Below, in pieces: positions 1 to 5,047 of a stretch of DNA of 5,047 nt (positions within the stretch are counted from its first letter, which is position 1; each line of letters starts with the position of its first letter). The stretch is from Fimbriimonadales bacterium (GTDB taxonomy: Bacteria > Armatimonadota > Fimbriimonadia > Fimbriimonadales > GBS-DC). The stretch lies in NCBI GenBank assembly GCA_026416065.1, contig JAOAFW010000173.1, positions 1-5,047 of the forward strand, given 5' to 3'. The notes below the pieces were generated by a model. That model searched no databases. It was not told the DNA's origin and worked only from the letters and a program-made list of their open reading frames with translations. Made by a program: the position numbers and the translations under genes.

Positions 1-3000
1 CCATATCGCTGCTGCGTCTCCTGCTTCACCTGCTCCACATCAACCACGCTGGCAAAGCTCACACGCTGAAAGTTCGGATATACCACGCGATACCGCGCCG
101 CGGGCGATTGCGACGTAAGCCCACGCGAGGAGCCCAGACGCTGGTAGATGTCCATCTTCTCCGCCTTCTGCTCGCGGAGGCGTTTCCATTCACTCTCGGC
201 GCGCTCCAGCCACTCTGCTAACCGCGTGTAGCCCTGTGCGCGTGCAGTTTCGGCATTCAGCAACTCGTAGCCGTTAGCAGTGGGCACAATCGGCAGCAGC
301 ACCAAACGCACCTGCCGATAGCCGAACGGCAATACATCGTCGCCCAACAGCGTCGCATACAGGAACTGTGCCTCTACTGTGCCCTTGTAGCTGAGGCTCC
401 TGTAGCGCTTTTCAGGACCTGCCTTGCTGGGCGCGTAGGTCTGCATAGGCGGTAGTTGTGGATTGAAGCCCAACGGCGTGGGCTGCAGCTGCACAAACCA
501 GAAGGTGCGCGGCACAAGCGTCGCCCCCTGTCGGAACCGCTCGCGATAGGGGTTGGCGCTTGCCTCGCCGTGCGTGGGCGGCTCCACGCTCCAATACGAC
601 CGCTTACCCCGCGTGTGCAGGTAAAACCGCGTCGGCTGCACCTGCAAAACCACCTGCACCTCCTGCCACGAAGCATTCTTGCGCGGCAACCTGCCCTCAA
701 GGATTTGCGACTCCATCGCGTAGAATCGCGATTCCTCGGCGTGGGATTGCGATTCCATCGCATCGGATGGCAATTCCATGCGATGGAATTGCCACTCCAT
801 CGCATGGGATGGCAATTCGCTCGCGTGGAATCGCGATTCCTCGGCGTGGGAGAGATGGGCCCACACCACGCAGCACGGCACGCTGAACAGCGGCTCCACG
901 CGCTCGCAATCCCACACGGCGACGATGCGAAGGCGAGTCTCGGGGCGCTCCATCAGCCGATACTGCCCACGGCGCAGCGCGTCGTGCTGGTCGGCGTGGA
1001 ACAGGCTGCGCGGCATCACAAAGCCCACCTGCCCGCCCACCTTTAGGTACAAATCCGCCGCCCGCAGCAAAAACAGCGTGGCAATCTCCAGATGGGTAAT
1101 CAGCTCGCCCCGCCCGCTCAGCAGCCCATAGCCCTCCACAATCAGCCGTCGCAGGAACGCTTGGTAGGGCGCCTCCAGATACCGAAACGCAATCCACGGC
1201 GGGGTGCCCATCAGGGCATCGAACCGCTCGCGCAAAAACAGCGGGCGATAGAGGTTCTTCAGGATGAACGCCCAGATGGTGTCGCGGTCGGCTTCGATGA
1301 AGTCTTTGAGGGTGCGGGCGAGGGCGCGGAACGCCTCAAACTCCTCCGAGAGGGGCTGCCACGATAGTCCGCGCGCACGCAGGAAGTGGCGCAGGGTTTC
1401 GTTGGGCAGGTCGCGACGGGCGTAGGTTTCGGCAACCTCGCGGGCGAGTTCAATCAGGCGGTCGTACTGCGCAGGGTCGCTTAGCATGGCTTCGGGCAGG
1501 AACACCTCCGCGCCGTCCAGCTCCAGCCGATAGCGCAGCGTGGGCTGCCCCGCGATGGGCAGTTGCTCGTATTCGGGCAGGCGCAGCGTGTCGGCAAGGT
1601 ACACGGGCAGATGGAGCGCGTCGGTGCGATGGCGCAGCAGCTCGCCCAACGCCAGCAGATAGTTGGTGCGGGCAATCAGCACGGCAAGGGGGTGGATGTC
1701 GGCGCCACATACGGCGTTGAGGAGGTGGCGCAGCGTGTCGGGGCTATCGCCCAGCCGTGCGCGCTTTTCAAGGATGGCGAAGTACAAGAAGGTGCCCGAA
1801 CCGCAGGCGGGGTCAAGCAGCGTGCGACGCGGGTCGTGTTCCAGCAGCGTTTGCACGATGCGGTGCGCCAGCCAGTCGGGGGTGTAGTATTCGCCGAGGT
1901 CGTGGCGCGTTTCGGGGTCAACGAGTTCTTGGTAGAGCGATTTGAGCACATCCTCGTTGAGCAGGCTAAGATCATAAGCGTGCAGCAGGTGGCTTAGGCG
2001 CGTGGCGACTTCAACGCCCAGCGATTGGGCGTCGGGGCGGGCAAGCCACGCGAAAAAGTCGTCCTCGATGTAGCCGTGGATGCCCTGCTCGTGGAACAGT
2101 TTACCGTTGAGCAGGCGGGGCAGGTCGTGGGGTTGGAGCGTGGTGTGCGGGCTGAGCCGTTGCCACGCCATCAGCTTGGCGAGCGTGGCAAGGTAGGTGT
2201 GGCGGATGAACAGTTCGGGGGCGTTGGGCGGCGCGCCGTACACGATGCTGAGATACTTTGCCCAGCCGCTATACAGAACGGCGTAGTGGGGCAGGTGGCA
2301 GTGGCGTTGCCAGAAGGCGAGCATGCGTTGGCTGAGGGTGCGGTAGGCGTGGCTGTTGAGTCCAAACTCGCGCACGATGAGTTCGCTGGTGGGTTTGAGC
2401 CGTTCGCGGCGCAGCAGGATGCGGTCAAGCCACAGATAAATGGCGTCGGGTTCCAGCGTGCGCCAGTCGAGGGTTTCAAGGCGGATGAGCTCGATTGCGA
2501 GATTTTCTGTAGGGGCGCGCCCTTGTGCGCGCCCTGCTATTTCGGGGTGGACGCGGTCCGGAGGGCAGACACGGGGGTCTGCCCCTACGGGCGGTTGCTG
2601 TAGGGGCGCGCCCCCGTGCGTGCCCTGCCCATCCTGCCCCCGACGATGTTGGGACACGCCCCCGTGCGTGCCCTGCAAATCCTGTGCTGTAGGGGCGCGC
2701 CCCTGTGCGCGCCCTGTCGGTTCGGGGTGGACGCGGTCCGGAGGGCAGACACGGGGGTCTGCCCCTACGGGCGATGGATTAGGCATTACGGGAGTGTAAA
2801 TCGCAAACCGCACCCCATCCGTCGCCAAACACAAGTACGGCGTTCTGCGCTCCTCTGGCTCCTGCGCCCACAGGATTTGCACATACTTGGCAAGCTGCGC
2901 CTCGGCTTCGGCGCGTTTGCGCTCGAAGTCGGCTTCGAACTCAATAATCAGGTTGCCGAACAGGTTGTCCACTTGTCCGCGCAGCAGGCGGTCTTTTTGG

Positions 3001-3263
3001 CGCGTGTGCACGAGCTGCTCAATCCCCTGCGCGTACTGCTCGATAAAGCCGGGTTCTGTGCCGAACAGCTCTTGGAGCAGTTGGGCGAACCGATGCGACC
3101 GCGCCGATTCGGTGCTGAGCTGTTCTACCTCGTTTAGGTAGCGCGTGATGGCGTGAGTATGCACGAGGAGAAGGATACCTGAAGCCTGCTCTGGAAGGGA
3201 ACGAGAAGCCAGCTCTTGTCCATCGTGCTGAGTGCTGGCTTCTCCATCGGACAGTTTAGGCAA
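1..3263 (-). CDS. Type IIG-like restriction-modification enzyme: fused nuclease and N6-adenine DNA methyltransferase, partial (3' end off left edge)
   Basis: The frame is open from the TAG at 3270-3272 to the left edge with no stop. Residues are numbered from TTG 3263. Residues about 50-155 resemble a PD-(D/E)xK restriction domain: Asp99, then IIEFE with Glu108 and Glu110 (Glu replaces the usual Lys), then an AxxQLxxY helix. Motif X GEYYTP is at 457-462, SAM-binding motif I DPACGSG at about 484-490, GADIHP with Asp522 next, and catalytic motif IV GTPPW with Thr687 where Asn/Asp/Ser is normal. WDCERVEPLFSVP near 780-795 closes the core. Beyond about 855 lies the expected target-recognition region, cut by the window edge. 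Single chains of this layout modify and cut DNA without a separate subunit. Residues about 164-252 and 805-853 are repeat-derived insertions that keep the frame. The start is uncertain: TTG 3263 follows GGTGAGAG and lies 12 bp after the upstream stop, while GTG 3164 fits the usual family N-terminus better but lacks a clear ribosome-binding site. Specificity cannot be read. Type II or solitary methylase remain alternatives if the nuclease motif is dead. Confidence 0.88.
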   Translation of the reverse strand, partial: MPKLSDGEASTQHDGQELASRSLPEQASGILLLVHTHAITRYLNEVEQLSTESARSHRFAQLLQELFGTEPGFIEQYAQGIEQLVHTRQKDRLLRGQVDNLFGNLIIEFEADFERKRAEAEAQLAKYVQILWAQEPEERRTPYLCLATDGVRFAIYTPVMPNPSPVGADPRVCPPDRVHPEPTGRAQGRAPTAQDLQGTHGGVSQHRRGQDGQGTHGGAPLQQPPVGADPRVCPPDRVHPEIAGRAQGRAPTENLAIELIRLETLDWRTLEPDAIYLWLDRILLRRERLKPTSELIVREFGLNSHAYRTLSQRMLAFWQRHCHLPHYAVLYSGWAKYLSIVYGAPPNAPELFIRHTYLATLAKLMAWQRLSPHTTLQPHDLPRLLNGKLFHEQGIHGYIEDDFFAWLARPDAQSLGVEVATRLSHLLHAYDLSLLNEDVLKSLYQELVDPETRHDLGEYYTPDWLAHRIVQTLLEHDPRRTLLDPACGSGTFLYFAILEKRARLGDSPDTLRHLLNAVCGADIHPLAVLIARTNYLLALGELLRHRTDALHLPVYLADTLRLPEYEQLPIAGQPTLRYRLELDGAEVFLPEAMLSDPAQYDRLIELAREVAETYARRDLPNETLRHFLRARGLSWQPLSEEFEAFRALARTLKDFIEADRDTIWAFILKNLYRPLFLRERFDALMGTPPWIAFRYLEAPYQAFLRRLIVEGYGLLSGRGELITHLEIATLFLLRAADLYLKVGGQVGFVMPRSLFHADQHDALRRGQYRLMERPETRLRIVAVWDCERVEPLFSVPCCVVWAHLSHAEESRFHASELPSHAMEWQFHRMELPSDAMESQSHAEESRFYAMESQILEGRLPRKNASWQEVQVVLQVQPTRFYLHTRGKRSYWSVEPPTHGEASANPYRERFRQGATLVPRTFWFVQLQPTPLGFNPQLPPMQTYAPSKAGPEKRYRSLSYKGTVEAQFLYATLLGDDVLPFGYRQVRLVLLPIVPTANGYELLNAETARAQGYTRLAEWLERAESEWKRLREQKAEKMDIYQRLGSSRGLTSQSPAARYRVVYPNFQRVSFASVVDVEQVKQETQQRY
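705..851. repeat. Seven tandem 21-bp units encoding 7-residue repeats within the restriction-modification gene
   Basis: Seven contiguous 21-bp units give seven 7-residue repeats on the minus strand (residues about 805-853), consensus [SF]-[HDY]-A-[ME]-E-[SWL]-[QRP], for example SHAEESR, SHAMEWQ, FHRMELP and FYAMESQ. Units are quasi-palindromic: a perfect 14-bp palindrome GGAATCGCGATTCC lies at 827-840, a 12-bp version at 723-734, and 768-779 pairs with 783-794 around a GCG loop. The array follows the end of the methyltransferase core (...SVPCCVVWAHL) and precedes the target-recognition part (ILEGRLPRKN...). Because 21 is divisible by three, the array is repetitive in every reading frame, which explains repeat-bearing shadow frames on both strands. 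Confidence 0.9.
2508..2593. repeat. 86-bp palindromic element, copy 1
   Basis: GTAGGGGC at 2509-2516 and GCCCCTAC at 2581-2588 are inverted ends of an 80-bp core. Inside are two further hairpins: GGGCGCGC (2513-2520) with GCGCGCCC (2527-2534), and GGGCAGAC (2563-2570) with GTCTGCCC (2577-2584). It matches copy 2 at 81 of 86 positions. The differences are at 2523 and in the four bases at 2537-2540, between the two hairpins. Confidence 0.9.
2600..2684. repeat. Two short partial units of the palindromic element between the full copies
   Basis: GTAGGGGC recurs at 2600-2607. A 30-bp unit containing CCCCCGTGCGTGCCCTGC occurs at 2607-2636 and again at 2655-2684 with three differences. These look like left ends of the same element family, lacking the right-hand GGGCAGAC/GTCTGCCC hairpin. 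The 48-bp offset is a multiple of three. Confidence 0.75.
2688..2773. repeat. 86-bp palindromic element, copy 2
   Basis: Same layout as copy 1, with GTAGGGGC at 2689-2696, GCCCCTAC at 2761-2768 and the GGGCAGAC/GTCTGCCC hairpin at 2743-2764. It encodes the same run of residues as copy 1 (GADPRVCPPDRVHPE) on the minus strand, which confirms that both are read in one frame. Confidence 0.9.
3203..3244. repeat. 11-bp perfect inverted repeat at the junction of two genes
   Basis: GAGAAGCCAGC (3203-3213) is exactly complementary to GCTGGCTTCTC (3234-3244) around a 20-base loop. It lies just downstream of the exported-protein gene's stop (3276-3278). No T-run follows either arm, so it is not a classic intrinsic terminator. 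It may be a 3' RNA-stabilising hairpin or an operator. If the restriction-modification gene starts at GTG 3164 the repeat is intergenic; if it starts at TTG 3263 the repeat is coding. Confidence 0.7.
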
Positions 3264-3275
3264 GCGTGACTACTC

Positions 3276-4430
3276 TCACCAGTCGGGATAGAAGCCGAAG
3301 ACGCGCCCTTGCTCGATCGCCTCCTTCACTTGGCGAGCGCGTTGGCGCAGCCACTCCCGATTGTCTTGCGTGAACGGCTGTATGTAGGGCAACGCCTCTT
3401 TGCCAATCAGCATTCCCAGCACTTCAAGCAGAGTCCCCAGCCCAGCGCCTACATTCGAGGCAGCACTATGCTCGTTTCTAACCGCCTCAAGCTTCTGGAC
3501 GATGAGCGGCACTATGCTCACGCCAGCGTCAGCAATCAGCTGAGCGGTAGCAGTGTCCTGTCCACGCGATGCAACCAGCTGGTCAATCAGCTGCTGCGGG
3601 GTGCGCGCCGCAACGCCGGCTGAGGCGTAGGTGCGCAGCGCGTGCGCCACACGATCCTCACCTTGCGTAAGTTCGCTCACATCCATCCCGCGCTTTGCGT
3701 AGTGGAAAAAGGTTCTGCCGATTTCGTTTACCAGATGCATCGCGAAGGGGGAATGCTGAGCGAACGCGGCTTCGCGCGTCTCTCTGACCGCCTGCATGAA
3801 CGCCTCATACTGGCTGTTGAGTGTTTCGCGGGTCAGCCCCGCCGCTTTCAAACTGGCATCCACGCGACGCTTCAGGTCGGCAGGCGTCTTGACTTCGGGG
3901 ACTGCTTGTACGCCCTTCAATCGAGCAATCACCGCGCGCACCAACGCCAGGTCAGGGCTTACTCGGTCTCTCAAGCGCTGTAGATCCGCGGGAAGTTTTT
4001 CCTCGGGTGAAGCGCTTGCCGCGCGTTCCCACTTCGGCAGGAACTCTTCCAAAAACGGCAGAAGCGAGGCATCATCGACATGCATGTGCGAAAGCGCGAC
4101 CAGCGCTGCCACGAACATCCCTTGACCACGGCTGAAGCTACCAATTGCCTCCCAACGGAAATCAGGTTTACTGGGATACGCCCCAGTCAAGATTCGAATT
4201 GCCAACGACTTGCGTTGCTGCGCTGGGACATCGGGGCTGCGCAAAATCAGGAAGATTTTGTAAGCGTCGTTGGTGATGTTTGGGTTGAGTTGCTCGATTT
4301 GGCTCACAAGTGTAAGCGCATACGAACGGAACTGCAACGGGGTACTCGTCTGCGCCTCCAACGGGCACAAGCCCCCGACGGCGATTTGCATGAATCCAAC
4401 CAGCACCCACAAGTGCTTTCGTGGACGCAT
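3276..4430 (-). CDS. Exported helix-rich protein of unknown function, HEAT-like C-terminal region
   Basis: This 384-residue protein has a signal peptide: RPRKH, a hydrophobic run at about residues 7-22, and a likely type I cleavage after LEA at residue 26. Cys22 follows GGL, a poor lipobox, so a lipoprotein is less likely. The mature part is predicted mostly helical by inspection. Near the C-terminus, segments such as AGVSIVPLIVQKL and GKEALPYIQPF followed by DNREWLRQRARQ resemble HEAT-type helical pairs, known from protein-binding scaffolds; I infer a periplasmic or surface role. I recognise no catalytic motif and no named family. The start is firm: an in-frame TAG at 4443-4445 stops upstream extension, and AGGAG sits 9 bp before the ATG. 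It is followed by the restriction-modification gene on the same strand. The 5' region is crowded by repeat elements, so its promoter is unclear. Confidence 0.85.
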   Translation of the reverse strand: MRPRKHLWVLVGFMQIAVGGLCPLEAQTSTPLQFRSYALTLVSQIEQLNPNITNDAYKIFLILRSPDVPAQQRKSLAIRILTGAYPSKPDFRWEAIGSFSRGQGMFVAALVALSHMHVDDASLLPFLEEFLPKWERAASASPEEKLPADLQRLRDRVSPDLALVRAVIARLKGVQAVPEVKTPADLKRRVDASLKAAGLTRETLNSQYEAFMQAVRETREAAFAQHSPFAMHLVNEIGRTFFHYAKRGMDVSELTQGEDRVAHALRTYASAGVAARTPQQLIDQLVASRGQDTATAQLIADAGVSIVPLIVQKLEAVRNEHSAASNVGAGLGTLLEVLGMLIGKEALPYIQPFTQDNREWLRQRARQVKEAIEQGRVFGFYPDW

Positions 4431-4439
4431 CTCAGCATG

Positions 4440-4444
4440 CTCCT
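4440..4444 (-). promoter_or_regulatory. Ribosome-binding site AGGAG of the exported-protein gene
   Basis: AGGAG on the minus strand lies 9 bases upstream of the ATG at 4428-4430. An out-of-frame ATG (4436-4438) lies between them but opens only a short frame. The site fixes the start, together with the in-frame stop overlapping it. Confidence 0.75.
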
Positions 4445-4481
4445 ATTCCGCAAATTTTCCCACAAGGAAATGATACCGAAA

Positions 4482-4544
4482 GAGATTCCTCGCTCCGCTC
4501 GGAATGACATCACTTGTCATTCTGAGCCGCAGGCAAGCAATCTC
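4482..4544. repeat. 63-bp interspersed palindromic element (GGAATGACA...TGTCATTC type)
   Basis: Outer ends GAGATT (4482-4487) and AATCTC (4539-4544) pair, and inner GAATGACA pairs with TGTCATTC around a short loop near 4510-4515. The arms between are imperfectly complementary (CTCGCTCCGCTC against GAGCCGCAGGCAAG). This is a widespread non-coding repeat type in bacterial genomes, REP- or MITE-like, with no coding capacity. ATACCGA (4473-4479) and ATACCAA (4545-4551) flank it almost as a direct repeat. Confidence 0.75.
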
Positions 4545-4592
4545 ATACCAATCGGGGTTTCAAGCGTCGTTATGCCCTCACCCCCTCGTTCC

Positions 4593-4615
4593 CCTCTCCC
4601 ACGCCGTGGGAGAGG
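4593..4615. repeat. Hairpin CCTCTCCCAC / GTGGGAGAGG
   Basis: Perfect 10-bp arms (4593-4602 and 4606-4615) around a 3-base loop, inside the 188-bp element. No T-run follows on either strand, so I do not call it a terminator. Confidence 0.8.
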
Positions 4616-4621
4616 AGGAAA

Positions 4622-4652
4622 GCGTAGGGGCGAGGTCACCTCGCCCCTACGC
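4622..4652. repeat. Perfect 31-bp palindrome with GTAGGGGC ends
   Basis: GCGTAGGGGCGAGGT (4622-4636) is exactly complementary to 4638-4652 around one central base. The GTAGGGGC...GCCCCTAC ends are those of the elements inside the restriction-modification gene, with a different centre. It lies in the middle of the 188-bp element. Confidence 0.85.
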
Positions 4653-4732
4653 CCAGCTGTTTCCCCTCGCCTGCGACGCGGGAGAGGGGCTGGGAGTGAG
4701 GGCACAACAGCATTTGAAAACCCAATCGGTAT

Positions 4733-4859
4733 CATAATCCAAAAGCCGCGCTTGCAGTAGCTCGCTTCCAGTACGCATCGCAGCGTCTCTGGTGCACAGG
4801 AGATACTAAACGACCATGCAAACTCCTTCTGCAAGTGCTTTACATGCAGCCAATCCCAC
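4733..4859. other. Intergenic remainder, no gene seen
   Basis: This 127-bp stretch follows the stop of the Dph6-like gene on the minus strand. I see no convincing terminator: the only self-complementarity noticed is a weak CTGCA/TGCAG pair near 4829-4849. A short plus-strand frame starting here is rejected as antisense noise. Confidence 0.5.
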
Positions 4860-5047
4860 TCAACCCGAAGGCAAGAGATCCACAAAACGGAAGCGGTCGT
4901 CTCTTACCACCTGCTCCCCGACACGGTGGGCGATAGGCTTTTGGAAGATGGGACCATCATAGACAAAGGTATGGAACTCGCCGTTCTCCCCACAGGGGTC
5001 TGTCCCGTCGGGCAGGTCGTTGAGGAAATGCGAGTCGTACTCCCTGC
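4860..5047 (-). CDS. Dph6/COG2102-like PP-loop ATP-binding protein (diphthine--ammonia ligase family), partial (5' end off right edge)
   Basis: The visible 62 codons end at TGA 4860-4862. They read REYDSHFLNDL, then DPCGENGEFHTFVYDGPIF, and close with FVDLLPSG. The DPCGENGEFHTFVYDGP stretch is a highly recognisable C-terminal signature of the Dph6 family; the PP-loop ATP-binding domain would be N-terminal and lies outside the window. In eukaryotes and archaea Dph6 amidates diphthine on elongation factor 2. Bacteria lack diphthamide, so bacterial relatives probably act on another substrate and the name should not be taken as function. The frame is intact to the edge. The next gene on the strand lies about 430 bp away behind repeats, so this is probably the last gene of its own transcript. 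Confidence 0.85.
   Translation of the reverse strand, partial: REYDSHFLNDLPDGTDPCGENGEFHTFVYDGPIFQKPIAHRVGEQVVRDDRFRFVDLLPSG

Larger units (their letters stand above)
2508..2773. repeat. Palindromic repeat cassette inserted in frame inside the restriction-modification gene
   Basis: The cassette holds two 86-bp copies (2508-2593 and 2688-2773) that differ at 5 positions, separated by a 94-bp spacer carrying two shorter related units (2607-2636 and 2655-2684). The offsets between copies, 180 and 48 bp, are both multiples of three, so each pair is read in the same frame. On the minus strand it encodes about 89 residues rich in Gly, Pro, Arg and Gln, unlike the flanking helical protein, between ...FAIYTPV and ...LETLDWRTL. 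It contains no stop in the gene's frame. The composition and self-complementarity are those of an intergenic repeat rather than a protein domain. It most likely forms a disordered linker between nuclease and methyltransferase parts. Confidence 0.88.
4545..4732. repeat. 188-bp MITE-like long imperfect palindrome with nested hairpins
   Basis: The first 41 bases (4545-4585) match the reverse complement of the last 41 (4692-4732) at 32 positions by hand count, both beginning ATACC and including TGCCCTCAC. Inside are two strong hairpins, at 4593-4615 and 4622-4652. The element has no plausible gene; frames that cross it are low-complexity Pro/Arg/Gly reading. This suggests a mobile non-autonomous element, whose transposase is not in the window. 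Confidence 0.7.

Noticed and set aside
705..851. CRISPR array
   Set aside because: The units are directly adjacent 21-bp repeats with no unique spacers, and they are read in frame within a large gene.
456..1046. Plus-strand gene opposite the restriction-modification gene
   Set aside because: It is antisense to conserved methyltransferase and target-recognition sequence, and its repetitive part is the 21-bp array read on the other strand. The frame is open because of GC bias.
697..1197. Minus-strand gene with IAIP-type repeats
   Set aside because: It is another frame of the same 21-bp array and overlaps the coding frame that carries the methyltransferase motifs.
2784..2786. First in-frame ATG as start of the restriction-modification gene
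   Set aside because: It would discard the conserved-looking nuclease domain at 2800-3140, which is in the same open frame.
2025..3137. Plus-strand genes across the palindromic cassette
   Set aside because: They are antisense to the nuclease/methyltransferase frame, which carries recognisable motifs; the plus-strand products show none.
3203..3244. Rho-independent terminator
   Set aside because: The stem is good, but neither strand has a T-run after it and the loop is long.
4470..4475. TATCAT as -10 box of the exported-protein gene
   Set aside because: No acceptable -35 hexamer at 16-18 bp; the sequence belongs to the terminus of a repeat element.
4080..4760. Plus-strand 226-residue frame
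   Set aside because: It is antisense to the exported-protein gene and then runs through the palindromic repeats, with no family features.
4517..4885. Minus-strand 122-residue frame over the repeats
   Set aside because: It overlaps the end of the Dph6-like gene in another frame and consists largely of translated hairpin sequence.
4816..4962. Short plus-strand gene preceded by AGGAGA
   Set aside because: The 48-codon frame has 12-bp spacing to the AGGAGA, overlaps the conserved Dph6-like coding sequence in antisense, and has a low-complexity product.

Overview
The window is about 60% GC by eye and reads as bacterial chromosome. One gene encodes an N-terminal signal peptide and has an AGGAG ribosome-binding site. 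Compact families of short palindromic repeats rich in GTAGGGGC, and of the CTCGGAATGACA...TGTCATTCTGAG type, are scattered between and even inside genes. From memory such repeats are common in Armatimonadota and Chloroflexota, often thermophiles, but the assignment is a weak inference because there is no phylogenetic marker here.

All three genes I can support are on the minus strand, so transcription runs right to left. From the right edge: (1) the C-terminal 62 codons of a Dph6/COG2102-type PP-loop ATP-binding protein (4860-5047, entering from outside the window). (2) An intergenic stretch of about 430 bp (4431-4859) with two palindromic, non-coding interspersed elements, one apparently nested in the end of the other. 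(3) A 384-residue exported, helix-rich protein of unknown function with a HEAT-like C-terminal part (3276-4430). (4) A very large frame, open from 3263 through the left edge (at least 1087 codons), encoding a single-chain type IIG-like restriction-modification enzyme. In order it has a PD-(D/E)xK-like nuclease domain, a helical linker, an N6-adenine methyltransferase core (GEYYTP, DPACGSG, GTPPW) and a target-recognition region whose end lies outside the window.

The most unusual content is inside the restriction-modification gene. Two different repeat families lie within its reading frame without breaking it. A 266-bp cassette (2508-2773) made of two 86-bp palindromic elements plus two shorter related units adds about 89 residues between the nuclease and methyltransferase parts. 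A 147-bp array of seven 21-bp units (705-851) adds seven 7-residue repeats between the methyltransferase core and the target-recognition region. The cassette shares its GTAGGGGC ends with the intergenic palindrome at 4622-4652, so related elements seem to have spread both between genes and into a gene. The catalytic motif IV has Thr where Asn, Asp or Ser is expected.

I see no evidence that the three genes form one pathway. The restriction-modification gene could be co-transcribed with the exported-protein gene (12-bp gap if the TTG start is right), but an 11-bp inverted repeat at the junction may separate them.
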